38,208 bases of DNA from Mesorhizobium sp. (GTDB taxonomy: Bacteria; Pseudomonadota; Alphaproteobacteria; Rhizobiales; Rhizobiaceae). Numbering within the stretch: position 1 is the stretch's first letter; every line of letters begins with the position of its first letter. Where the stretch lies: the NCBI RefSeq assembly GCF_017306585.1, contig NZ_JAFKIC010000153.1, forward strand, positions 1 to 38,208, read 5' to 3'. The position numbers and the translations under genes were made by a program. Shown here piece by piece: positions 18,601-24,375 of the stretch. The notes below the pieces were generated by a model that searched no databases, was not told the DNA's origin, and saw only the letters and a program-made list of their open reading frames with translations.

Positions 18601-18710
18601 AGTTCTTCGAGAATGCCAAACAGGGGTTCAACGAGGCGGGCTACACGATCCCGATCCCGCTGACCGACCAGAAGATCGATCTGGTGAAGAAGCAACTCGC
18701 CAAAAAGTGA
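15693..18710 (+). CDS. Exported caspase-like (peptidase C14) protein with TPR-like repeats
   Basis: A 1005-aa protein. After an N-terminal export signal (about residues 1-36, hydrophobic core LTALAVLLLCLAVP) comes a caspase-fold p20-like domain (about 38-285). It has the catalytic dyad: His113 in YYSGHG and Cys164 in LLDACR. Asp162 and Asp129 are near the expected acidic S1 pocket. A linker with helical segments (about 300-505) follows, then about ten repeats of roughly 45-50 residues (about 510-960), each carrying a WAxxQNNLG-like core (for example RNWAAAQNNLGN, LDWAASQNNLGL, MDWASAQNNLGS), which should fold as a TPR solenoid. The TPRs suggest protein binding. Bacterial caspase homologs usually prefer Arg/Lys or Asp substrates; specificity is unknown here. 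Export places it in the periplasm, unlike cytoplasmic CHAT-TPR immune proteases. Confidence 0.9.
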   Translation: MIFVGTSKRSLFHQAWLTALAVLLLCLAVPTQRAGAKDLKGVALVVGQSKYEHIAALPNPANDARDMAKMLTDLGFDARSVTDRDAGKLRRDLERFAEDAEGADVAFIYYSGHGIEAGGENYLVPVDADVSSLKDAGQALVPISAVMEELKKTVPVTIMLLDACRTNPFPADALVRRAPTASAEPIGAGGLEPVRGAKALGNAPADDASLGTVVGFAAEPGRPALDGAAGENSPYDDTLLRHLAAMKGTEFGSVMRMVTEEVYLDTKARQRPWVNESLRRLLYFGVAPPEPTGDDGLITGERRQLLLTISDLPDPKRAQVELASLQDGVPLDALYGVLKALGTEKIPEDPTDLQKVLQAQSERLKKMIAESDALRTDDPEIKRLVASADKAIGQGAIATARKFLDQAVGRVEETSDTVDQAEELIRQKRIADAAIYAKRADASALVFDYMAAAKDYAKAFSLIEKWDEKLRWNYKNQEAEALNSYGYATGDLKALQGSIDAYRAILNFIPNGEQDRDWAITRNNMAVVLQNIGERETETAHLEEAAQIFRDSLAVFERVKDDRNWAAAQNNLGNVLLKIGERESDPKRLNEAVAAMRATLEKRPRDKLPLDWAASQNNLGLALYALSEREPAGEHLAQAEAAYRLALQEYTRAKTPVEWAMVENNLGNTLVTLGIQLNQKAKISEAADAFRAALEVRTRETFPVSWATSRLNLGNALSGIARFDMGTGTLEEAAAAYDDALTVFTRQRFPMDWASAQNNLGSIYQTLGQRGRDANRLEQSVAAFQAARQVYVRRKFPLDWAMSYYNLGNTLQLLGAVTEKPEHYSAAADAYRDALREYKRETNPRQWALTQAGLGSTLHWLSMSNADPKILHDSIAARRAALEVLTIEAAPVDWANAQNGIGMSLLNLGTIERTGKYLDEAEAAFTATLKVFTRESQPLQWAFEQNNIGDVYWNRASYGGGKPQYLKAIEFFENAKQGFNEAGYTIPIPLTDQKIDLVKKQLAKK

Positions 18711-18744
18711 GGCCGCGCCGGCGCCCGGCCCTTTGCTTGTCTTT
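18711..18744 (+). terminator. Probable terminator after the caspase-TPR gene
   Basis: GGCCG (18711-18715) pairs with CGGCC (18726-18730) around a GC-rich self-complementary core, followed directly by the pyrimidine-rich CTTTGCTTGTCTTTG. It starts one base after the stop codon. Confidence 0.55.
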
Positions 18745-18810
18745 GTCTCGGCTTTCCGATCCCTATATGCGAATAGCCGGCGCTGATGCCAGGCTCGTGG
18801 AAGGGTGGCG

Positions 18811-19359
18811 ATGATCCGATTTGCCTTGGCGTTGTTCCTGCTTGTTGTCCCAGCGGCGGCCCATGCGACCGATGCCGGCTGGGCACTGCTGCGCGATGGC
18901 GGACATGTCGTGCTGCTGCGCCATGCCATGGTGACCGGCAGCACCGACCCAGCCGGCTTCGACATCGACAGCTGCGCCACGCAGGTCAATCTCTCGGCGC
19001 GCGGCAAGCAGCAGGCGAGCAAGATCGGAGCTCTGTTCGCCGCGCGCGCCGCCCCTGTCGCGCGCGTGCTCTCAAGCCGCTATTGCCGCTGCCTCGACAC
19101 CGCCCGCATCGCCTTCGAGGCCGAGCCAGAGCTTTTTGCCCCGCTCGATTTGCTGAAGGGCGACGATGCGCAGAAGGCCGCGCAGATCGCCGCCATCATG
19201 AAGGAAATCCGCGCCTATTCCGGCTCCGACAATCTGGTCATGGTCACGCATCTGGAAGATATCGTGGCGCTCACCGGCATCTCGCCGCGCGAAGGCGAGG
19301 CCGTGGTCGTCGAGCCGCAGGGCGATGGCTTGCGCGTGCTTGGCCGCGTCACCTTCTGA
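18811..19359 (+). CDS. Exported histidine phosphatase family protein
   Basis: A 182-aa branch-2-sized histidine phosphatase domain protein. The signal peptide (IRFALALFLLVVPAAAHA) targets it to the periplasm. The phosphate-pocket motif is LLRHAM (RHA instead of the classical RHG) with the phospho-acceptor His; the SSRYCRCLDTA block supplies the second Arg, and MVTHLEDI holds the second catalytic His. ATG 18811 is preceded by AAGGG; a GTG two codons earlier is the alternative. The family covers phosphatases and mutases with varied substrates, so the substrate cannot be named. It follows the caspase-TPR gene by 100 bases, with a terminator-like hairpin between them, so cotranscription is uncertain. 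Confidence 0.85.
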   Translation: MIRFALALFLLVVPAAAHATDAGWALLRDGGHVVLLRHAMVTGSTDPAGFDIDSCATQVNLSARGKQQASKIGALFAARAAPVARVLSSRYCRCLDTARIAFEAEPELFAPLDLLKGDDAQKAAQIAAIMKEIRAYSGSDNLVMVTHLEDIVALTGISPREGEAVVVEPQGDGLRVLGRVTF

Positions 19360-19587
19360 GAGCGCGGCGCTCGATCGCAGCGCAGCAAGCAGTGTTGCCA
19401 AAATGCCACCACCGAAAGAAGCCACGAATTCGCCGCGACAATGCCGCTTGCGACAACCCGTCGCAGGCTCTATAGCCGCGCTCCCGGTCACGAGAACCGA
19501 AGTGAGCACAACGGTTGGAGCTTTCGTCTCCGCCCGTGCAGGCGGCTTTGCCGCCCTGTATACGGTGCCGCTTTGGGGATTGGGATC

Positions 19588-19661
19588 TCGGATATAGCTC
19601 AGCGGGAGAGCGCCGGATTTGGGTCCGGAGGTCGCAGGTTCGAATCCTGCTGTCTGAACCA
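19588..19661 (+). tRNA. tRNA-like sequence, Pro(UGG)-type, with abnormal anticodon loop
   Basis: All four stems can be drawn. The acceptor is TCGGATA with TGTCTGA (seven pairs, two of them G-U). The D stem is GCTC/GAGC, the anticodon stem CCGGA/TCCGG, the variable loop AGGTC, and the T stem GCAGG/CCTGC with loop TTCGAAT. Discriminator A and an encoded CCA end it at 19661. The anticodon loop has only six bases (TTTGGG; or eight if the closing A-T pair is opened), whereas a tRNA needs seven. Read as TT-TGG-G the anticodon is UGG (proline). It may be a pseudo-tRNA, a tRNA mimic, or an odd tRNA. The next tRNA-like element begins in its CCA. Confidence 0.6.
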
Positions 19662-19731
19662 CGGATAGCTCAGTTGGGAGAGCATCAGACTTATAATCTG
19701 ACTGTCGAAGGTTCGATTCCTTCTCCATTGG
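19659..19731 (+). ncRNA. Second tRNA-like sequence (UAU anticodon) with defective acceptor stem
   Basis: It has a regular D arm (GCTC/GAGC), anticodon arm (TCAGA/TCTGA, 7-base loop CTTATAA, anticodon UAU at 19692-19694), variable loop and T arm (GAAGG/CCTTC, loop TTCGATT). The acceptor (CCACGGA against TCCATTG) has two mismatches in tRNA register, or forms GGA/TCC plus CCA/TGG around an internal loop if shifted by one base. No CCA follows (GCCT). It uses the CCA of the preceding element as its own first three bases, so both cannot be processed intact from one transcript. tRNA-Ile(UAU) is rare in bacteria, where AUA is normally read by a lysidine-modified CAU tRNA. I favour a tRNA-mimic ncRNA or a pseudo-tRNA. 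Confidence 0.55.
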
Positions 19732-20091
19732 CCTGATAAGCCAGCACCCTGCCACGGTGTTATCTGAAAACGGTCCGGGGACTGGAATGCTGAAGACCTG
19801 ATGGACGGCTCAAGCCTTCGGGCGTGGGCCGAACAGACGGTCTGACGCCATCGGCTCGCGGCCAGGCCCGCGGTGATGGTCAAGGCGCGGCGTCGCCGGC
19901 AAGGGAGGCCAAGGCTTCCCGCGCCCGCTTCGCTGCCTCGCGACCCGCTCCCGAAGGCCCGCCACGGATCGATGCCACCGGTCCCCGGATCATTCGTGCC
20001 CGGACCATGAAGACGTGAAACGAGAAACGAAGGGAAGATCGACGCATGACGTGACGCCTCGCATGGGGCCATGCCCGACAGGAGTAAGACA
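19732..20091 (+). other. 360-base untranslated stretch before the slipin gene
   Basis: I see no convincing gene here. Directly after the second tRNA-like element a bulged hairpin can form: GATAA (19735-19739) and CACC (19745-19748) pair with GGTG (19756-19759) and TTATC (19760-19764). The rest is GC-rich with short local inverted repeats, ending in the slipin ribosome site GGAG (20081-20084). It may be a long 5' leader of the slipin mRNA that carries the tRNA-like domains at its start. Confidence 0.4.
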
Positions 20092-21237
20092 ATGACGACC
20101 ATTCTCGATAAGGCTCTTGGACGCGTACGCGTCCTCGTAAAGGAAAATGAACGTGCCATCACCCTCCAGAAGGGTGAGATCAAGGCTGTCCTGATGCCGG
20201 GTGAGCATTCGCTCTCCAACCGGCGCCAGAGCCTTGAAGTGTCCCGGCACGATCTGAAGAACCCGGAATTCGTTTCGGCGTACGAGAAGGCGTTGTTCGA
20301 CAAGCTCCCGGATGTCGCCGCGCGTCATTTCACCGTCGTTCGCACGGGACGCACGGAGGTCGCCGTCATCGAGCGTGACGGCAATCTGCACGCCGTCCTG
20401 GCGCCGGACCGCAAGCTCGTGCTGTGGACGGATGCCGGGCCGTGGAAGGTGACGCTGGTCGACACATCAGTCGATCTCGCCATCGACCCGGCGGTCATGC
20501 GCCGGCTCGGCCAGGCCCGCAAGACGGAGCTGATGTCCGTGCATCCCGTGGTGGATGGACAGGCCGGGCTGCTGTTCATCGACGGCGTGCTTGTACGCAC
20601 GCTCGCCGCTGGCGTGCATGGCTTCTGGAATGTCGGGCGCATGGTGCAGACCAAGGTCGTCGACCTCAAGCGCCAGTCGCTCGATGTCGCCGGGCAGGAA
20701 GTGCTGACCAGGGATCGCGTCACGATCCGGGTCAACATCTCCGCCGAGTACCGGGTCGCCGATCCGGTCAAGGCGGTGAGCGCCGTGAAGGACTTCTCCG
20801 AAGCCCTTTACCGCGCCCTGCAGTACGCCTTCCGCAAGACGCTGGGCGCGCTCACGCTCGACCAGATCCTTGAAAAGAAGGTGACGGTCGACGAGGAGGC
20901 CGCGTCCAAGGTCCGTGCCGACATGGCCGAGATCGGGGTCGAGGTCAGCGATATCGCGCTTAAGGACGTGATCCTGCCGGGCGAGATGCGCGAGATCCTC
21001 AACCAGGTGGTTTCGGCCGAAAAGCAGGCCGAGGCCAACGTCATCCGCCGCCGCGAGGAGACGAACGCCACGCGTTCCCTGCTCAACACGGCCAAGGTGA
21101 TGGCGGAGAACCCGGTGATGCTGCGGCTGAAGGAGCTCGAAGCCCTGGAAGCCATCGCCGGCAAGGTCGAGAGGCTGACCGTCCACAACGGAACGGGCGG
21201 GCTGCTGAACGACCTGGTCAAGCTCCGCGACAGCTAA
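20092..21237 (+). CDS. Slipin (SPFH/band 7) protein without membrane anchor
   Basis: From ATG 20092 (GGAG at 20081) the protein is 381 aa. A charged N-terminal region of about 145 residues, with no membrane-spanning segment, precedes an SPFH domain (about 148-320: AGLLFIDGVLVRTLAAGVHG, then VDLKRQSLDVAGQEVLTRD and RVTIRVNISAEYRVADPVKA). A C-terminal helical, coiled-coil-prone tail follows (AEKQAEANVIRRREETNATR, NPVMLRLKELEALEAIAGKV). Ordinary stomatins have an N-terminal membrane hairpin, so this one probably assembles as a soluble or peripheral ring. This long-N-terminus slipin type is one I associate with RtcB/RtcA RNA-repair operons, but no rtc gene is in the window. Instead tRNA-like sequences lie upstream. 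It is followed by a strong terminator, so it is a single-gene unit. Confidence 0.88.
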   Translation: MTTILDKALGRVRVLVKENERAITLQKGEIKAVLMPGEHSLSNRRQSLEVSRHDLKNPEFVSAYEKALFDKLPDVAARHFTVVRTGRTEVAVIERDGNLHAVLAPDRKLVLWTDAGPWKVTLVDTSVDLAIDPAVMRRLGQARKTELMSVHPVVDGQAGLLFIDGVLVRTLAAGVHGFWNVGRMVQTKVVDLKRQSLDVAGQEVLTRDRVTIRVNISAEYRVADPVKAVSAVKDFSEALYRALQYAFRKTLGALTLDQILEKKVTVDEEAASKVRADMAEIGVEVSDIALKDVILPGEMREILNQVVSAEKQAEANVIRRREETNATRSLLNTAKVMAENPVMLRLKELEALEAIAGKVERLTVHNGTGGLLNDLVKLRDS

Positions 21238-21259
21238 GCTTACGCAGCGTTAATGGGAG

Positions 21260-21295
21260 GGGCCGCCTGGCGATCAGGCGGCCCTTCTTGCGTTT
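21260..21295 (+). terminator. Intrinsic terminator after the slipin gene
   Basis: A perfect 10-bp stem, GGGCCGCCTG (21260-21269) with CAGGCGGCCC (21275-21284) and a 5-base loop, is followed by the T-rich TTCTTGCGTTT. It separates the slipin unit from the acpXL cluster. Confidence 0.85.
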
Positions 21296-21414
21296 CCCGA
21301 TAACCCTACCCATCTGCGCCCGGACTATCAGGCCTTTTCCTGCCGGGAAAAACCGATTAGACAGCGCCCAAACAAGATGCGGACAGATTCCGCCCGCAAC
21401 CGAAGGAAGAGCCC

Positions 21415-21696
21415 TTGTCCACCACGTTCGACAAAGTCGCCAAGATCATTGCCGACACCAGCGAGATCGATATCGACACCATCACGCCCGAGAGCCACAC
21501 GATCGACGATCTCGGCATCGACAGCCTCGATTTCCTCGACATCGTCTTTGCCATCGACAAGGAATTCGGCATCAAGGTGCCGCTGGAAAAGTGGACGCAG
21601 GAAGTCAATGACGGCAAGGCTTCCACCGATGATTACTTCGTCATGAAGAACCTGTGCGCCAAGATCGACGCGCTGGTCGCCGCAAAGACCGCCTGA
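21415..21696 (+). CDS. acpXL: Acyl carrier protein AcpXL for very-long-chain fatty acid
   Basis: A 93-aa acyl carrier protein that carries the growing 27-hydroxyoctacosanoate chain for lipid A. The 4'-phosphopantetheine site is Ser37 in [12 protein letters not shown]. The long C-terminus ([18 protein letters not shown]) and overall sequence match AcpXL rather than the housekeeping AcpP. The start codon is TTG at 21415, chosen because AAGGAAG lies seven bases upstream and no ATG or GTG fits the family N-terminus [12 protein letters not shown]. It leads the cluster with fabF2XL, fabF1XL, adh and lpxXL, all on the same strand. The terminator at 21260-21284 isolates it from the slipin, so its promoter should lie in 21290-21414. 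Confidence 0.95.
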   Translation: MSTTFDKVAKIIADTSEIDIDTITPESHTIDDLGIDSLDFLDIVFAIDKEFGIKVPLEKWTQEVNDGKASTDDYFVMKNLCAKIDALVAAKTA

Positions 21697-21751
21697 CATC
21701 GGCTGGTGCGCGGCCTTGACGGGCTGCGCCGCCTGACCCACAAAGCCGCTC

Positions 21752-22942
21752 ATGAGCAGCCCCCGCGACGTCGTCATCACTGGTATCGGCCTTGTTTCCT
21801 CGCTTGGGGAAGGTCCGGACGCCCATTGGCAGAAGCTATCACAACCCGGCCTGCAGCCGGTGCTCGAAGCGGCGCGCTTCGCGCCCTACACGATCCATCC
21901 GCTGCCCGAGATCGACTGGAACCTGCAGATTGCCAAGCGCGGCGACCAGCGGCAGATGGAAACCTGGCAGCGGCTCGGCACCTATGCCGCCGGCCTGGCG
22001 CTGGACGATGCCGGCATCAAGGGCAATGACGACCTCTGTGCCACCATGGACATGGTTGTAGCCGCCGGCGGCGGTGAGCGAGACGAGGCGGTCGACGCCG
22101 CCATTCTCGCCGCCTCGGAAAGCCGCAACGACCGCGACGTACTGCTCAACGAGAAGCTGACGACCGAACTGCGGCCGACACTCTTTCTCGCTCAGCTTTC
22201 AAACCTGCTCGCCGGCAACATCTCCATCGTCCACAAGGTGACAGGCTCGTCGCGCACGTTCATGGGCGAGGAAGGCGCCGGCGTCTCCGCCGTCGAGACG
22301 GCTGCCGCGCGCATCCGCTCCGGCCAGTCCACGCACATTCTGGTCGGCGGCGCCTTCCAGACCGAACATTCCGACATGCTGCTCGGCTATGAATTGGCCG
22401 GCTATCTGCATCGCGGCCCCTGGAAACCGGTCTGGCAAAGACAGGGCGCCGAGGGCGGCGGCGTGGTGTCCGGTTCCGGCGGCGCCTTCCTGGTGCTGGA
22501 ACAGCGCGAACACGCGGTGAGCCGTGGCCGCAAGATTTACGCCGAACTCGGACCGGTCGTCTCCAGCCGCGCCAGGCGCTCGCGCGGAGAACTCGATACT
22601 GAGATCGCCGCGCTGCTCAGCCGGGCGGCGCTGCCCGACGGCAAGTTGCTGGCAATGTCGGGCGCATCCGGCGCGCATGCCGCGACGGCTTCTGAAAAAG
22701 CAGCGTTCGAAGCCCATCCGGCGGTCGCGGCGCGTGGCTTCGCGACGCTTACCGGCCATATGAAGGAAGCACAGTTTCCTTTCGCCGTGGCGTTGGCGGC
22801 ACTGGCCGTCGATCGCAAGGCCGCCTACCCCGTCTTCGACGCCACGGCTGAGAAGCCGTTTGAAGGCATTCCCGCCAGCGTCCTTGCAACGGCGATCGGC
22901 TATCACCAATTCGAGGGCATGGCGCTGGTCAACGCCGCGTAA
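21752..22942 (+). CDS. fabF2XL: FabF2XL, ketosynthase-like protein lacking the active-site Cys
   Basis: A 396-aa thiolase-fold ketosynthase homolog of the VLCFA lipid A cluster. The N-terminus (DVVITGIGLVSSLGEG) and the overall order are KS-like. Where an active KS has TACxSG at the nucleophile elbow, this protein reads MGEEGAGVSA (about 171-180), so the Cys position is an acidic residue (E174 by my alignment). This parallels the Gln in the EQAGG of polyketide chain-length factors. The first catalytic His motif (HGTSTP) is also absent (SGASGAH instead), whereas a TGHMKEA element survives near the second. It should therefore be catalytically impaired and act with FabF1XL, perhaps setting chain length. 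It starts 55 bases after acpXL; the ATG at 21752 has only a weak ribosome site. Confidence 0.9.
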   Translation: MSSPRDVVITGIGLVSSLGEGPDAHWQKLSQPGLQPVLEAARFAPYTIHPLPEIDWNLQIAKRGDQRQMETWQRLGTYAAGLALDDAGIKGNDDLCATMDMVVAAGGGERDEAVDAAILAASESRNDRDVLLNEKLTTELRPTLFLAQLSNLLAGNISIVHKVTGSSRTFMGEEGAGVSAVETAAARIRSGQSTHILVGGAFQTEHSDMLLGYELAGYLHRGPWKPVWQRQGAEGGGVVSGSGGAFLVLEQREHAVSRGRKIYAELGPVVSSRARRSRGELDTEIAALLSRAALPDGKLLAMSGASGAHAATASEKAAFEAHPAVAARGFATLTGHMKEAQFPFAVALAALAVDRKAAYPVFDATAEKPFEGIPASVLATAIGYHQFEGMALVNAA

Positions 22943-22987
22943 GGCGGCCAGCGCAACTCACGTTTCAAAGGTTAAGAGGGCTTCCGG

Positions 22988-24259
22988 ATGGCCAAACTCA
23001 GAGATCACATGGGCAGGCCGATCGTCGCCGTAACCGGCATCGGCGTGGTGACCTCGCTCGGTGTCGGCAAGGCGGACAATTGGGCGGCGCTGACCTCGGG
23101 CAAGTCGGGCATCCATCCTATCACCCGCTTTCCGGTCGATCACCTCAACACCCGCATCTCCGGCATGGTCGACTTCCTCGCGTCGAGCTCAAAGGGCGCC
23201 AGCCCCCTCACCTACGAGCTGGCCGAGACCGCCGCACGTGAGGCGGTGGCCGAATCCGGCCTCGATTCCGGCGATTTCGGAGGTCCGCTCTTCCTCGCTT
23301 CGCCGCCGGTAGAGCTCGATTGGCACGAGCGCTTCGCGCTCTACAATTCCGACAAGGACGATGCCGGCGCCGAAAGGCTGCTGCGGGTTGCGCGTGGGCT
23401 GAAGGAACTGGATGTTTTCGAGACCACCCAGTTCGGCTCGATCGCCGACCGGCTCGCCGACCGGTTCGGCACGCGCGGCCTGCCGATCACGCTGTCGACC
23501 GCCTGCGCCTCCGGCGCCACCGCCATCCAGCTCGGCGTCGAAGCGATCCGGCGTGGCGAATGCGACCGGGCGCTGTCGATCGGCGCCGACGGTTCGGCGA
23601 CCGCCGAGGCGTTGATCCGCTTCTCCCTGCTTTCGGCGCTCTCCACCCACAACGACAATCCTGAGAAGGCGTCGAAACCCTTCTCCAAGGATCGCGACGG
23701 TTTCGTGCTGGCGGAAGGCTCCGGCGCGCTTGTGCTGGAATCGCTGGAGGCAGCACTCGCTCGTGGGGCTGCCGTTCTCGGAATCCTGAGCGGCTGCGGC
23801 GAAAAGGCCGACGATTTCCACCGCACCCGCTCCAAGCCGGACGGCTCGCCGGCGATTGCCGCTGTCCGCGCGGCCCTTGCCGATGCCGGCTTGAGCGAAG
23901 ACGAGATCGACTACGTCAACGCGCACGGCACCTCGACGCCGGAAAACGACAAGATGGAGCACCTGTCGCTGTCGACGGTGTTCGGCGAGCGGATCGGCTC
24001 GATGCCGATCTCTTCCAACAAATCGATGATCGGCCATACGCTGTCGGCCGCTGGCGCCATCGAGGCTGCGTTTTCGCTGATGACGATGCGCGAAAGCGTC
24101 ATTCCCCCGACCATCAACTACGACAACCCAGACCCTGCGATCGTGCTCGACGTGGTGCCGAACAAGAAGCGCGATGCTCAGGTTCGCACGGTCCTGTCGA
24201 ACTCCTTCGGCTTCGGCGGCCAGAACACCTGCCTTGTCATGGCGCGGGAACCGGTCTAA
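22988..24259 (+). CDS. fabF1XL: FabF1XL, beta-ketoacyl-ACP synthase II-type enzyme for VLCFA
   Basis: A 423-aa active-type ketosynthase that elongates acyl-AcpXL toward C28. The full Cys-His-His set is visible: Cys173 in STACASG, His313 in NAHGTSTP and His350 in SNKSMIGH; the C-terminal NSFGFGGQN loop is also present. The start at 22988 follows AAGAGGG. A short N-terminal extension (MAKLRDHMGR) precedes the usual PIVAVTGIGVVTSLG. It follows fabF2XL by 45 bases in the same operon, and the pair probably forms a heterodimer analogous to KS and chain-length factor. A 116-base gap with an inverted repeat separates it from the dehydrogenase. Confidence 0.94.
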   Translation: MAKLRDHMGRPIVAVTGIGVVTSLGVGKADNWAALTSGKSGIHPITRFPVDHLNTRISGMVDFLASSSKGASPLTYELAETAAREAVAESGLDSGDFGGPLFLASPPVELDWHERFALYNSDKDDAGAERLLRVARGLKELDVFETTQFGSIADRLADRFGTRGLPITLSTACASGATAIQLGVEAIRRGECDRALSIGADGSATAEALIRFSLLSALSTHNDNPEKASKPFSKDRDGFVLAEGSGALVLESLEAALARGAAVLGILSGCGEKADDFHRTRSKPDGSPAIAAVRAALADAGLSEDEIDYVNAHGTSTPENDKMEHLSLSTVFGERIGSMPISSNKSMIGHTLSAAGAIEAAFSLMTMRESVIPPTINYDNPDPAIVLDVVPNKKRDAQVRTVLSNSFGFGGQNTCLVMAREPV

Positions 24260-24277
24260 GCGAGCGGTTTCCGCCAA

Positions 24278-24323
24278 TGCATGTCGCGCAAAAGTAACCT
24301 CGGATTTGCGACAACGACATGCA
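24278..24323. repeat. Dispersed-type palindromic element between fabF1XL and adh
   Basis: TGCATGTCG (24278-24286) and CGACATGCA (24315-24323) are perfect arms; inside them CGCAAA (24287-24292) pairs with TTTGCG (24305-24310). The sequence looks to me like a palindromic repeat common between genes of Mesorhizobium and other rhizobia. A second GC-rich palindrome (GCGCGACGCGC) follows at about 24341. Only this copy is in the window. Confidence 0.7.
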
Positions 24324-24375
24324 TAAAACAAAGAGCTGAAGCGCGACGCGCTTTAGAACAGAACCGACAGGCTCC

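Noticed and set aside
16122-19022. Long minus-strand open frame opposite the caspase-TPR gene
   Set aside because: Its repeats mirror the TPR-like repeats of the sense gene; no signal or motif of its own.
18811-19359. RHA instead of RHG in the histidine phosphatase as a sign of inactivity
   Set aside because: RHA variants are common in active families, and the second His and Arg are present.
19440-19587. Possible sigma-54 promoter before the tRNA-like elements (expected if RtcR-type control applied)
   Set aside because: Only a weak GG-N10-GC match (AGGCTC...CCGC near 19467) was seen; the -12 element does not match TTGC.
19599-20303. Minus-strand open frame running through the tRNA-like elements
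   Set aside because: Its peptide (for example QQDSNLRPPDPN) is of the kind commonly produced by translating tRNA sequence in reverse, and it also runs into the slipin gene antisense.
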